64,000 nt of DNA, from NCBI RefSeq assembly GCF_001592875.1, contig NZ_LSOF01000020.1, positions 1-64,000 of the forward strand, given 5' to 3'. Position 1 is the stretch's first letter. Every line of letters begins with the position of its first letter. Position numbers and translations under genes: made by a program. The notes beneath the pieces were generated by a model. It was not told the origin of the DNA. It worked only from the letters and a program-made list of their open reading frames with translations, and ran no database searches. Source of the stretch: Pseudomonas sp. BMS12. GTDB taxonomy: Bacteria; Pseudomonadota; Gammaproteobacteria; Pseudomonadales; Pseudomonadaceae. Positions 16,714-27,037 of the stretch are shown in pieces.

Positions 16714-17547
16714 TCAGGGGTGGGCGTTGAACCAGGCGAGGACCTTGCCGGGCGATGCGGCGAACCACTCGTGGCCGCCCAGCGGCTCGGTGTAGCGCGC
16801 GGTTTCGATGCCCTGCTGGAGCAGGCGGTCGTAGTACAGATCCATGCTCCACCAGGGCACGGTGAGGTCGACGAAGCCATGCAGGAAGTAGGTGGGCGGA
16901 TGATCGGCCGGCAGCTGATTGGGTAGCACGCACAACGGGCCGCTGCAGGTGGCGTAGGAGCCGGACTGGATGGCCAGGGCCTTGAACTGGCCAGGGAAGG
17001 ACACCGCCATGCGGCTGCTGTTGTAACCGCCGCTGGAAATGCCGGTGGCGTATTTGCGCTGGCTGTTCAGCGGACCGAAGTGGCCGCTGGCGATGGCGTC
17101 GAATACGTTGCCGAGGAAGTCGTAGTCGGTGGTCAGTTCATAGGCCTGGGCCAGTCCGGGAATATTGGTCTGCCAGAACAGGTCGGCCGGCGCGCTGGGG
17201 GCGATCACCGCGTAACCGTTGTCGAGCAGGGCGCGTACCAGTTTGCCTTCGTAGTAACCGCCGAAGGGCTGATTGCTGTAGTAGGTGAAGTTGTTCAGCG
17301 GGAAGAACGAGCCCTGGTAGATCAGCACCACCGGCCAGCCGTTGGCGGGCGGCGTGCCCAGCGGGGTCTGGTAGATCACCTGGCGGGCGCCGACGATGCC
17401 GGAGTCGATCCAGGTGGTCTTGTAGCTGCAACTGACCTTGGCCGGCAGCAGCAGGGTCTTGGCTCTTTCGCTGCAGCGCGAGTCGGCGAAGGCGTTGGGC
17501 AGGGCGAACAACAGCAGGCAGAACAGCAATGAGCGGGGCGCGAGCAT
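16714..17547 (-). CDS. phaZ: Extracellular medium-chain-length polyhydroxyalkanoate depolymerase
   Basis: A 277-residue secreted esterase that hydrolyses mcl-PHA polyester outside the cell. A signal peptide ends AFA|DSR (21). The serine hydrolase motif is 'GISSGGYNSSRMAVSF' with nucleophile Ser171, Asp227 in 'HGFVDLTVP' and His259 in 'GGHEW'. These positions are each one less than the published triad of the P. fluorescens GK13 enzyme (Ser172, Asp228, His260), and the length is the same within a residue, so the assignment is strong. The start at 17547 is chosen for the signal peptide. It is divergent from a DUF1302 gene, with about 300 bases of regulatory sequence between. Confidence 0.9.
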   Translation of the reverse strand: MLAPRSLLFCLLLFALPNAFADSRCSERAKTLLLPAKVSCSYKTTWIDSGIVGARQVIYQTPLGTPPANGWPVVLIYQGSFFPLNNFTYYSNQPFGGYYEGKLVRALLDNGYAVIAPSAPADLFWQTNIPGLAQAYELTTDYDFLGNVFDAIASGHFGPLNSQRKYATGISSGGYNSSRMAVSFPGQFKALAIQSGSYATCSGPLCVLPNQLPADHPPTYFLHGFVDLTVPWWSMDLYYDRLLQQGIETARYTEPLGGHEWFAASPGKVLAWFNAHP

Positions 17548-17844
17548 GAGCGTGATCTCCGTTGTTATTGTGGGTGTCGCGAGCCAAATAGAAACAGGAA
17601 TTCCGATTCCGTCAAGTGTTAAAGTGCCCGGATTGCGGGGCCTGCAGAGCATCTTTGCCGGGAGATTGGCGGAATAGAGCGGCTGATTCGCTCGCTGCCG
17701 AGGGCGAATCAGTTGCCGGAGGAAGGCACGAACCACTGGCCACAGAAAAAGTTCTGTTGGCGGGCTTGTCAGGTGAGCAGAGGAGGTCTAGATTATTTCG
17801 GAACCGATGTTCCGATTCCGATAAAAACAACACTGGAGGTCATC
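17548..17844. promoter_or_regulatory. Divergent control region phaZ / DUF1302 with several inverted repeats
   Basis: Contains a perfect palindrome TCGGAAC-CGAT-GTTCCGA (17798-17815), the motif TTCCGATTCCG twice (17601-17611 and 17810-17820), and a 9-bp inverted repeat CTGATTCGC/GCGAATCAG (17683-17691, 17704-17712). These are candidate operators for coordinate control of the depolymerase and the outer-membrane pair; the regulator is not identified. Confidence 0.5.
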
Positions 17845-19602
17845 GTGGCACACCACGGAAGAGGCTTGGCGGCAGCCAGCCTGGCATTACTCGGCAGCCT
17901 GCCCCTGGGCGCTCAGGCATTCCAGGTTCGCTCCGGCGACTGGACCACCTCGCTCGATACTACCGTCTCCTATGGCGTCAGCTACCGCATGGAGGGCCAG
18001 GACCGCAAACTGATCGCCCGCGCCAACGGCGGCAAGGGCAGCAATGCCGGGCTGATCAACTCCGACGACGGTAACCTCAACTTCAAGAGGGGCGATCTGT
18101 TCTCGGAAATGGCCAAGGTCGTCTCGGAGATGGATCTGCGCTACCAGGACAACTTCGGCGTATTCGTCCGTGGCCGTGCCTTCTACGACTTCGAGCTGAA
18201 GGACGATGACCGTCGCCACCGCGAGATCAGCGACGGCGGCCTGGATGAAGCCGGCTCCAGCATCGACCTGCTGGATGCCTTCGTCTACGGCAGCTGGACG
18301 GTGGGCGAGCGCGACCTCAACGTGCGCCTCGGGCGCCAGGTGATCAACTGGGGCGAGTCGCTGTTCTACCAGAACGGCATCGGCGCCACCAACCCGGTGG
18401 ACATCAACGCCCTGCGCGCGCCGGGCTCGGAGATCAAGGAGGCCTATCTGCCGACCTTCATGATCTACGGCTCCTACGAGCTGCACGACAACGTCTCCGT
18501 GGAAGGCTACTGGCAGCCGGGCAAGGCCTGGGAAGCCTCGAAGATCGACCCCTGCGGCACCTACTACTCGACGCTCGACCCGCTGGGCGAGGATTGCGAG
18601 TACCTGTCCGTGTCCCCCCTGCAGGAACAGGCCACCGCCCTGGCTGGTAGCAGTCTGGCCTTCGACAGCCCGCAGGCGGCGCAGGCCTGGGCCAACGGTT
18701 TGCCACCTGGCCTGGTCAACAACCTGCTGCGTGCCTACATCCCGACCACTTTCATGAGCCGCGCCCAGGACATCGATGGCGACGACTCGGCCCAGTACGG
18801 CCTGGCCCTGCGCTGGTACGTGCCGGAGCTGAACGACACCGAGCTGGGCTTCTACTACCTGCGTTACAACATGCAGGTGCCGATGCTCGGCATGACCGTC
18901 GGCCGCCCCGTGGTACTGCCGGTAGTGGGCGCGCTGCCCGATGCCAGCAGCTCGCGCTACTACGCCGAGTACCTGGAGAAGCGCGACCTGTTCGGCATCA
19001 GCTTCAACACCTCGATCGGCGGCGACAGCTTTCTCAATGGCCTGTCCCTGGCGGGCGAGCTGAGCTACCGGCCGGACACGCCGATCGCCCTCGGCCTCAA
19101 CGAATACCTGCCACTCGCCCTGCTCAATCCGGATGGCCTGCCGGTGGGCAGCAAGCTCGACGGCTATCGCGAGAAGGACATGTATCAGGCCTCGCTGGCG
19201 GCCATCTACAACTTCAACGGTCTGTTTGGCTCGGACTCCGCGACGCTGTTCTCCGAACTGGTCGCCAGCCGCGTGCAGGGCCTGGAGTCGGACGTCGACT
19301 ACTACGAGGCGACCAGCAGTGCCTACGGCGCCCAGGCCAGCATGAACCTGACCTATACCAACGTGTTCAACCTGGTGAACCTTGTGCCCAGCATGAGCTA
19401 CCAGTACAGCATCAACGGCGTGGCGCCTCAGCTCACCAACGGCCTCGATGAAGAGGCGCAGAGCTGGTCGGTGGGTCTCGACGCCATCTACCAGGAATCG
19501 CTGACGGTCGGCGCCAAGTTCGTCGCCTACAGTGGCGGCGGCATTTCCAACAAGCGCACCGACCGCGACTACCTGACTTTCAACGTCAAATACAGCTTCT
19601 GA
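17845..19602 (+). CDS. DUF1302 family outer-membrane protein
   Basis: A 585-residue protein from a GTG preceded by TGGAGG. The signal peptide ends AQA|FQV (25). The mature protein opens 'RSGDWTTSLDTTVSYGVSYRM', contains 'VRLGRQVINWGESLFYQNGI' (~155-174), and ends in a C-terminal Phe after alternating hydrophobic residues, all typical of a porin-like beta-barrel. DUF1302 proteins are nearly always followed by a DUF1329 gene, as here (11 bases downstream). They are linked by context to uptake or export of lipidic or polyester-derived compounds. The neighbouring depolymerase fits that, but the cargo is unproven. Confidence 0.85.
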   Translation: MAHHGRGLAAASLALLGSLPLGAQAFQVRSGDWTTSLDTTVSYGVSYRMEGQDRKLIARANGGKGSNAGLINSDDGNLNFKRGDLFSEMAKVVSEMDLRYQDNFGVFVRGRAFYDFELKDDDRRHREISDGGLDEAGSSIDLLDAFVYGSWTVGERDLNVRLGRQVINWGESLFYQNGIGATNPVDINALRAPGSEIKEAYLPTFMIYGSYELHDNVSVEGYWQPGKAWEASKIDPCGTYYSTLDPLGEDCEYLSVSPLQEQATALAGSSLAFDSPQAAQAWANGLPPGLVNNLLRAYIPTTFMSRAQDIDGDDSAQYGLALRWYVPELNDTELGFYYLRYNMQVPMLGMTVGRPVVLPVVGALPDASSSRYYAEYLEKRDLFGISFNTSIGGDSFLNGLSLAGELSYRPDTPIALGLNEYLPLALLNPDGLPVGSKLDGYREKDMYQASLAAIYNFNGLFGSDSATLFSELVASRVQGLESDVDYYEATSSAYGAQASMNLTYTNVFNLVNLVPSMSYQYSINGVAPQLTNGLDEEAQSWSVGLDAIYQESLTVGAKFVAYSGGGISNKRTDRDYLTFNVKYSF

Positions 19603-19613
19603 GAGGGATAGCC

Positions 19614-20972
19614 ATGCATCATTCAGGAAAGCTCCACGCCGCATTGCTGGCCACCCTGCTCGTAACCCCGCTGGCGCAGGCCCAGGTCGGCGCCGACCAG
19701 GCCGCGCGCCTGGGCCAGGACCTCACACCGCTGGGCGCGGAAAAGGCCGGCAACGCCGACGGCAGCATCCCCGCCTGGAACGGCGGGTTGAACAAGGACA
19801 GCGCGGCCTTCGACCCCAAGCTCGGCTACAAGGATCCCTACGCCGCCGACCAGCCGCTGTTCAGCATCAGCGCCGCCAACGCCGAGCAGTACCGCGACAA
19901 GCTCAGCCCGGGGCAGCTGGCCATGCTCAAGCGCTACGCCGGCAGCTGGAAGCTCAACGTCTATCCGAGCCGCCGCTCGGCCTCCTACCCGGACAAGGTC
20001 TACGCCGCGATCAAGGCCAACGCCACCAGCGCCAAGCTGATCGAGAACGGCAACGGCATTGCCGACTTCAAGGTCGCCACGCCTTTCCCGATCCCGCAGT
20101 CGGCTCTGGAAGTGTTGTGGAACCACCTGGTGCGTTATCGCGGTGACAGCGTCAAGCGCTACTACGCCCAGGCCGTGCCGCACGCCAGCGGCGACTACTT
20201 CATGACCCAGATCGAGGACCTGTTCCTGTTCAACCAGGACGCCGGCAACGCCAGCAAGGACAACGGCAACGTGCTGTTCTACTTCCGCCAATCGGTACTG
20301 GCGCCGGCGCGTCTGGCCGGTACCGAGCTGCTGGTCCACGAGACCGTCAACCAGGTCAAGGAGCCGCGTCTGGCCTGGCTCTATGCCGCCGGCCAGCGCC
20401 GCGTGCGACGTACGCCGAACGTGGCCTACGACTCGCCCGGCACCGCCTCCGAGGGCATGCGTACTACCGACAATTTCGACATGTTTTCCGGCGCCCCGGA
20501 CAAGTACGACTGGCAGCTGATGGGCAAGCAGGAAATGTACGTGCCCTACAACAGCTACCGCTTCGCGGCCAAGACCAACAAGTACGCCGATATCGTCCAG
20601 CCTGGGCACGTCAATCCGGACCTGCTGCGCTACGAGCTGCACCGCGTCTGGCACGTACGCGCCACGCTGAAGGCCGGTCTGCGCCACCAGTACAAGCAGC
20701 GCGACCTGTATTTCGACGAGGACAGCTACCAGATCCTGGTGGTGGACCACTACGACAACCGCGACAACCTATGGCGTCTCGGCGAGTCCTACACCCTCAA
20801 CATGTACGACCAGCCGTTGCTGTGGACCCGCGGTGATGCGGTGTATGACCTGATCGGCGGCCGCTACGTGATTGGCATATTGGCCAACGAAGAACCGGCG
20901 GACCAGTTTGGTGTGGCTTTGAATCCAACCGACTTCACGCCGGCGCAACTACGCCGCGACAGTCGCCGTTAA
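19614..20972 (+). CDS. DUF1329 family periplasmic protein
   Basis: A 452-residue protein with a signal peptide ending AQA|QVG (23) and DUF1329 marks: 'LGAEKAGNADGSIPAWNGGL' (~42-61), 'YPDKVYAAIKANA', 'QRRVRRTPNVAYDSPGTASEGMRTTDNFDMF', and 'YELHRVWHVRATLKAGLRH'. The fold is believed to be LolB/LolA-like, a lipid-binding half barrel. It pairs with the DUF1302 gene just upstream, and both probably act together at the outer membrane. A paralogue with the same N-terminal pattern lies at 58850. Confidence 0.88.
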   Translation: MHHSGKLHAALLATLLVTPLAQAQVGADQAARLGQDLTPLGAEKAGNADGSIPAWNGGLNKDSAAFDPKLGYKDPYAADQPLFSISAANAEQYRDKLSPGQLAMLKRYAGSWKLNVYPSRRSASYPDKVYAAIKANATSAKLIENGNGIADFKVATPFPIPQSALEVLWNHLVRYRGDSVKRYYAQAVPHASGDYFMTQIEDLFLFNQDAGNASKDNGNVLFYFRQSVLAPARLAGTELLVHETVNQVKEPRLAWLYAAGQRRVRRTPNVAYDSPGTASEGMRTTDNFDMFSGAPDKYDWQLMGKQEMYVPYNSYRFAAKTNKYADIVQPGHVNPDLLRYELHRVWHVRATLKAGLRHQYKQRDLYFDEDSYQILVVDHYDNRDNLWRLGESYTLNMYDQPLLWTRGDAVYDLIGGRYVIGILANEEPADQFGVALNPTDFTPAQLRRDSRR

Positions 20973-20982
20973 TCGACGGATA

Positions 20983-21603
20983 TCAACTTTGCGTCAGCTG
21001 GAGATAGCTGCAGATCATCTTGGAAAGTTCCCCGGGAACAACTTCCCGGGGCGTCGCCCCGATACTGCCGACCATGGTGAAGTAGTTCAGCCCGGCCAGC
21101 AGCATATGGGCACAGAGATCGGCAGCCTGTTCCGGCTGCGGGTGACGCAGGAGAGCCCGATGGTGCAGCACAATACGACCAAGGGCCTGGCCGATATGGG
21201 CATTGAGCTGGTGAAAGCGTTGACGGAACTGCGGGTCCATGGAACTGCGCCGGATCAGCGCGCGGAGCAGGCCTTCACTACCGTCGAACAGGCGGATCAC
21301 CCCGCGGATAAAGGCTTCCACCTCGGCGTCCAGCGGTGCGGCCTCGCGACTCAGGTCCTCGACCAGGTTATCGATTGCGATCCGGTTCTGCTCGACGAAG
21401 CGCTCGTGCACGGCGTACAGCAGCACGTCCTTGTCGCCGAGCAGGCGGTAGAAAGTACCGACCGAGGATTCGGCCAGTTGAGCGATCTGGGAAATACCGG
21501 TTTCTTCGAAACTATTGTTGGTCAGCAGTTCGGCCGCCACGTTGAGGAAGCGTTCCAGGGCCTTCTTGCTGCGTGCCTGGGTGGGGCTGGCGATGCTGTA
21601 CAT
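20983..21603 (-). CDS. TetR family transcriptional regulator
   Basis: A 206-residue protein with an N-terminal TetR helix-turn-helix ('ALERFLNVAAELLTNNSFEE..ISQIAQLAESSVGTFYRLLGDKD', ~16-60) and an all-helical C-terminal ligand domain. It is convergent with the DUF1329 gene and divergent from the alpha/beta hydrolase at 21781, so it may regulate the hydrolase, itself, or the nearby PHA and DUF1302 genes. A near-perfect 10-3-10 palindrome at 21719-21741 is the obvious operator candidate. The ligand is unknown. Confidence 0.88.
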   Translation of the reverse strand: MYSIASPTQARSKKALERFLNVAAELLTNNSFEETGISQIAQLAESSVGTFYRLLGDKDVLLYAVHERFVEQNRIAIDNLVEDLSREAAPLDAEVEAFIRGVIRLFDGSEGLLRALIRRSSMDPQFRQRFHQLNAHIGQALGRIVLHHRALLRHPQPEQAADLCAHMLLAGLNYFTMVGSIGATPREVVPGELSKMICSYLQLTQS

Positions 21604-21718
21604 AAATGATTCTCGAGCCGGAGCCAGTCGATTCTAGGGGGTTTGATAGGGCAAGGCAAATTGCCATTTATTGAAGTGAATGGCGTTTATCAAGTTATTG
21701 CTTAAAACAACTTTATTA

Positions 21719-21741
21719 ATTATCCGAGTTGCTCGGGTAAT
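21719..21741. promoter_or_regulatory. Palindrome in the TetR / hydrolase intergenic region
   Basis: ATTATCCGAG-TTG-CTCGGGTAAT has 10-bp arms with one mismatch. It lies 40 bases before the hydrolase ATG in a stretch much richer in AT than its surroundings. A second weaker inverted repeat, GCCATT..AATGGC, is at 21663-21684. Either could be the TetR operator. Confidence 0.5.
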
Positions 21742-21780
21742 GCACTTTTATTGTCTTTTTAATAATCAGTGGATGCACTA

Positions 21781-22584
21781 ATGATCAACTATCTGCATTT
21801 GCCCACCGGGCGTTTCGCTTATATCGACCAGGGCCAGGGTACACCCATTCTGCTGCTGCACGGGTTGGGTTCTTCGTTGCTCGACTGGCAACCGCAGGTC
21901 GAACACCTGGCGCGCTATTGCCGGGTGCTGGCGCTGGATGTGCGCGGTCATGGTCAGAGCGAACCGCTGCGCGCGCCATCCAGCATGAGCGCGCTGGCGG
22001 GGGACGTGGCGGCGTTCATCCAGGCGCTGGATATCGAGCCGTGCATTCTGGTGGGCATTTCCATGGGTGGCATGCTGACCTTCCAGCTGCTTGCCGAGCA
22101 GCCGCAGCTGGTGCGGGCGGCGGTGGTGATCAACAGTGCGCCGAGCTTCCCGGTGGACTCCTGGCAGATCAGGGGCCAGATCTGGCTACGCCTCACGCTG
22201 TTTCGTCTGTTCGGCCTGCGCGGCCTGGCGCGCATGCTGGCCGGCAAGCTGTTCCCCAAACCGGAACAGCAGGCGCTGCGCGAGCAGGTGAAGCAGCGTA
22301 TCGCCGGCAATGACCCCGTCTCCTACCTGCATGCCATGCGCAGCATTCCCGGCTGGTCGGCCCTGCCGGCGGTGACGCGGGTGGAGACTCCGTTGCTGGT
22401 GGTCAGCGGTGACCGCGACTACACCCCGCTGGCCTACAAGCGTGCCTACGTGGCCCAGCTGCGCAACGCGCGCCTGGAAGTGATCGAGGACTCCGGGCAT
22501 GCCACGCCACTGGACCAGCCAAGGCGACTGAACCACTTATTGGACGAGTTTATCGCCGCGCATTCGGCGGCTTTGCCTGCCTGA
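21781..22584 (+). CDS. Alpha/beta hydrolase
   Basis: A 267-residue alpha/beta-fold hydrolase. The oxyanion block is LLLHGLGSS (~24-32), the nucleophile elbow GISMGG has Ser94, the acid is Asp in 'VVSGDRDYTPL', and His lies in 'EDSGHATPLDQP' near the C-terminus. No signal peptide is seen, so it is cytoplasmic. A GTG at 21769 would add four residues; the ATG is used. It is divergent from the TetR gene and may be its target. The substrate is unknown; a carboxylic ester from polyester or lipid breakdown fits the setting. Confidence 0.82.
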   Translation: MINYLHLPTGRFAYIDQGQGTPILLLHGLGSSLLDWQPQVEHLARYCRVLALDVRGHGQSEPLRAPSSMSALAGDVAAFIQALDIEPCILVGISMGGMLTFQLLAEQPQLVRAAVVINSAPSFPVDSWQIRGQIWLRLTLFRLFGLRGLARMLAGKLFPKPEQQALREQVKQRIAGNDPVSYLHAMRSIPGWSALPAVTRVETPLLVVSGDRDYTPLAYKRAYVAQLRNARLEVIEDSGHATPLDQPRRLNHLLDEFIAAHSAALPA

Positions 22585-22638
22585 CGCCTCGGGAGGGCAT
22601 GGGTACACTAGCCGCGGACATTCTCTGCGGCCCATTCC

Positions 22639-23520
22639 ATGCAACTGCTCCCCTGGTCTCATCCGTCATCCGCCGGCTTCACCCTGACCGGCTGGCACAG
22701 CCCGCCCTCCGGCAAGCCGCTGCTGCATTTCCTGCATGGCAACGGCTTCTGCGGGCGCACCTACGAACCCATGCTGGCGCTGCTGGCCGAGCATTTCGAC
22801 CTGTGGCTGTGCGATGCCCAGGGCCATGGCGAGACCGAGCATGGTGGCCGCTTCCACGGCTGGAACCGCAGCGCCGAGCTGGCAGTCGAGGCCTTCGAGG
22901 CAGGGCGCGGCCTATTCGGCGAGGTGCCGCGCCTGGCGCTCGGCCACAGTTTCGGCGGCGTGCTGACCAGCCTGATCCTGGCGCGCCATCCCGAGCTGTT
23001 CCGCCGTGCGGTCATGCTCGATCCGGTGCTGTTCAGCAAGCCGATGATCGGCGCGATGGCGCTGTCCGAGCTGCTCGGTCTGCATCGGCGCAACGTCATG
23101 GCGAAGAAGTCGGCAGCGCGCCGGCGCCACTGGCCGGACCGGGCCACGGCGTTCTCCCTGCTGCAGGGGCGCGGTATCTTCCGTGGCTGGGACGATGCGG
23201 CGCTGCAGGCCTATGTCGAGCATGCCCTGAAAGATGCCGAGGACGGCGGCGTCGAACTGAAGTGCCGGCCCAGTCGCGAGGTGGATATCTTCAGCTCCTA
23301 CCCCAAACGCCTGTGGCCGTCGCTGGCCAGGATCGCCACGCCTAGCCTGCTGCTGTACGGCAACCGAACCTACCCCTTCGTAGGCCAGTCGGCGCGGCGC
23401 CTGACCGGGCTGAACCCACAGGTGCGTATCGACGAGGTCGAGGGCGGGCACTGCTTCATGCAGGAGCACCCCGCGGCGAGTGCCGAGCGAGTGCGTGCCT
23501 TTCTGCTGACGCAGGGCTGA
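22639..23520 (+). CDS. Alpha/beta hydrolase
   Basis: A 293-residue hydrolase with HGNG (33-36), the nucleophile elbow GHSFGG (Ser104), 'VMLDPVLFSKPM' and a terminal 'VEGGHCFMQEHP' that supplies the His. The length and the HGNGF opening are typical of Pseudomonas lipase/esterase-like intracellular hydrolases. The stop codon is followed immediately by the ATG of the DUF7079-type gene (23522), so the two are one transcript. Not a close paralogue of the hydrolase at 21781. Confidence 0.82.
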   Translation: MQLLPWSHPSSAGFTLTGWHSPPSGKPLLHFLHGNGFCGRTYEPMLALLAEHFDLWLCDAQGHGETEHGGRFHGWNRSAELAVEAFEAGRGLFGEVPRLALGHSFGGVLTSLILARHPELFRRAVMLDPVLFSKPMIGAMALSELLGLHRRNVMAKKSAARRRHWPDRATAFSLLQGRGIFRGWDDAALQAYVEHALKDAEDGGVELKCRPSREVDIFSSYPKRLWPSLARIATPSLLLYGNRTYPFVGQSARRLTGLNPQVRIDEVEGGHCFMQEHPAASAERVRAFLLTQG

Positions 23521-23521
23521 A

Positions 23522-23875
23522 ATGAGCGCCAGCCGCGAGGCTATCTGGCTGGCGCTGTCCGACCTGTGGCTGGACGTCGAGCCCGACGTCACCAGTCGCC
23601 TGCACATCATTCGCGTATTGCGCGCCAGCGGCCTGCCACTGGCCGAGCTGGAGCGGATCTTCTACGAGGAAGTGGCACCGGTGGTCTGGCTCAATGGCTG
23701 GAGCGTCGCCGGCGTGTGGACGGGGTTCGATGCACAGTGGCTGGCCGAAGCCTGCCGGCGCAACCAGGCCCGCGGGCGTTGGCATCGGCTTCGCTGCCGG
23801 CTGTTGCGCTGGCCGATGACCGCCAAGTGCATCGAGGAGTGGCGACTGATTGTCGCCGAGCTGACTAAAACTTGA
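23522..23875 (+). CDS. Small conserved protein, DUF7079-like
   Basis: A 117-residue protein with 'WLALSDLWLDVEPDVTSRL' near the start, 'IFYEEVAPVVWLNGWSVAGVWTGFD' in the middle and a basic C-terminal third. This pattern recalls the DUF7079 family, which has no known function. The start codon lies one base after the stop of the hydrolase gene. No signal peptide or membrane helix. Confidence 0.65.
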   Translation: MSASREAIWLALSDLWLDVEPDVTSRLHIIRVLRASGLPLAELERIFYEEVAPVVWLNGWSVAGVWTGFDAQWLAEACRRNQARGRWHRLRCRLLRWPMTAKCIEEWRLIVAELTKT

Positions 23876-24049
23876 GCGGTAAGGGCGGGGAGCTAAATCT
23901 ATGTGCTGCACTTCAGACTGCGCATAAGCATCGTGGCCAAAGCCGCTTGTGTCAGCTCAGAGCGTTAGATTTTTAGGCGAGAGCAGTAGAGGGCAGGCTG
24001 ATCGGGGCTAGCAACTGACGCCCTGGTTCTTGCCCATTCCGCCAGGTGC

Positions 24050-25495
<1,446 letters not shown>

Positions 25496-25538
25496 GAGAA
25501 GACTCCGGCTGGGTTTGCCTGTGCGGGGCGAGCGTTCA

Positions 25539-25553
25539 TGTAGTATAACTACA
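25539..25553. promoter_or_regulatory. HexR-type operator upstream of zwf
   Basis: TGTAGT-ATA-ACTACA is a perfect 6-3-6 palindrome located 44 bases before the zwf start and ~105 bases before hexR. It resembles the TGTAGT..ACTACA sites described for HexR in Pseudomonas, where binding represses zwf and is relieved by the intermediate KDPG. Confidence 0.8.
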
Positions 25554-25658
25554 AGCTCACTACAGCCCGATCATAACAGGCCGAGTGAAATCGCCGCGAG
25601 GCCGGGTCTTTACCCGTTCGCCGCTTTTACACTGCGCCGCCCATTCAGAGTCCTGCCT

Positions 25659-26525
25659 GTGAATCTTCTGCAGCATATCGCCCAGTCCCGTCACCTGCTC
25701 CGCAAGTCCGAACTGAAGGTTGCCGAACACGTCCTGCAGGACCCTTCTGCGGTGATGCACAGCTCCATGGCCGACCTGGCCCATGAGGTCGGCATCAGCG
25801 AGCCAACCATCGTGCGCTTCTGTCGCGCCATCGGCTGCAGCGGCTTCCAGGACCTCAAGCTGAAACTGGCGCAGAGCCTGGCGGCGGGGGCCAGCTTCGG
25901 CCAGTTCTCGATCAGCGAGAACGACTCGGTGGCCGATTTCAGCCTGAAGATCTTCGATACCACCCTGCATACCCTGATGGAGGTGCGCGAGCGCCTCGAC
26001 CCCCTGGAGCTGGAGAAGGCCATCAATGCCATCGCCAATGCCCGGCGTATCGAGTTCTATGGCTTCGGTGCCTCCGGTGCGGTGGCGGCCGATGCCCAGC
26101 ACAAGTTCTTCCGCCTGCTGCTGACCGCGGCGGCCTACTCCGACCCGCACATGCAGGCCATGTCGGCGGTGACGCTCAAACCGACCGACGTGGCCATCTG
26201 CATCTCCCAGTCCGGGCGCTCCAAGGATCTGCTGATCACCGCCAACCTGGTGCGCGAGTCCGGCGCCACCCTGATCACCCTGTGCCCGGGGCAGACGCCG
26301 CTGGCCGACCTGGCCACTGTCAGTCTGGCCATCGACGTACAGGAAGACACCGAGATCTACACCCCGCTGACCTCGCGCATCGCCCACCTGGTGGTGATCG
26401 ACGTGCTGGCCATGGGCGTGGCCATGGCGCGTGGCCCGGACCTGGTCAACCACCTCAAGAGCGTCAAGCGCAGTCTGCGCAGCCTGCGTCTGTCGCCCAA
26501 GTCGGTGCGCAGCGCCGAGGACTGA
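25659..26525 (+). CDS. hexR: RpiR-family transcriptional regulator HexR
   Basis: A 288-residue regulator with an N-terminal HTH_6 domain ('MADLAHEVGISEPTIVRFCR', ~35-55) and a C-terminal SIS sugar-phosphate domain ('IEFYGFGASGAVAADAQHKF', 'ICISQSGRSKDLL'). HexR represses glucose-catabolic genes and senses KDPG. The GTG at 25659 gives the standard Pseudomonas N-terminus 'NLLQHIAQSRHLLRKSE'. Divergent from zwf. Confidence 0.95.
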   Translation: MNLLQHIAQSRHLLRKSELKVAEHVLQDPSAVMHSSMADLAHEVGISEPTIVRFCRAIGCSGFQDLKLKLAQSLAAGASFGQFSISENDSVADFSLKIFDTTLHTLMEVRERLDPLELEKAINAIANARRIEFYGFGASGAVAADAQHKFFRLLLTAAAYSDPHMQAMSAVTLKPTDVAICISQSGRSKDLLITANLVRESGATLITLCPGQTPLADLATVSLAIDVQEDTEIYTPLTSRIAHLVVIDVLAMGVAMARGPDLVNHLKSVKRSLRSLRLSPKSVRSAED

Positions 26526-26630
26526 GGGCGCCCTGTAGCCAGTTCTTCACGCAAAGTTCATCGCGCCGCCGCCTTAGCGTCATGGCAGCTGCGCAAGCTG
26601 GGGGCTCGTTCTCGGATCAGGAGCCCCGCG

Positions 26631-26825
26631 ATGAACCTGCATCACGCCGAAGCCGTCCACGACAGCAAGACCCGGCGCAAGCTGGAAGACCAGCGGCGCA
26701 TGGCCTTTCGCCGCGCCATCGAGGATTACGCCGAGCAGCGCCGTCTGCAGAGCGAACTCGATGACTACCCCGAGCTGATTCCCGCCGGCTATCTGCTGGC
26801 CAGCGCCCAGCGCAACGCGGCCTGA
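26631..26825 (+). CDS. Small basic protein, unknown
   Basis: A 64-residue, highly charged protein ('HDSKTRRKLEDQRRMAFRRAIEDY', a likely helix) with no Cys, signal peptide or membrane helix. AGGAG lies upstream of the ATG. It may be a stand-alone small gene downstream of hexR. I do not recognise a family. Confidence 0.5.
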   Translation: MNLHHAEAVHDSKTRRKLEDQRRMAFRRAIEDYAEQRRLQSELDDYPELIPAGYLLASAQRNAA

Positions 26826-27037
26826 TCGCGGTGCCCGCGGCGCCATTGCCCGCGGGTTGCCCGATCCTGCGAAGTTATTGCCCGGTTCTGCCGATCTGCG
26901 TGTGGGCCGACGACAGCGGCCGCACGCCCATCTAGAGTGATGTTCTGCCTCGCTGCGCATGGCGTACGTGGGCGAGCGCGACTTGCCGGCCCCGACTGCC
27001 GGTTATCGAAGACCAGCCTGAAACAAGGTGGCAGACC

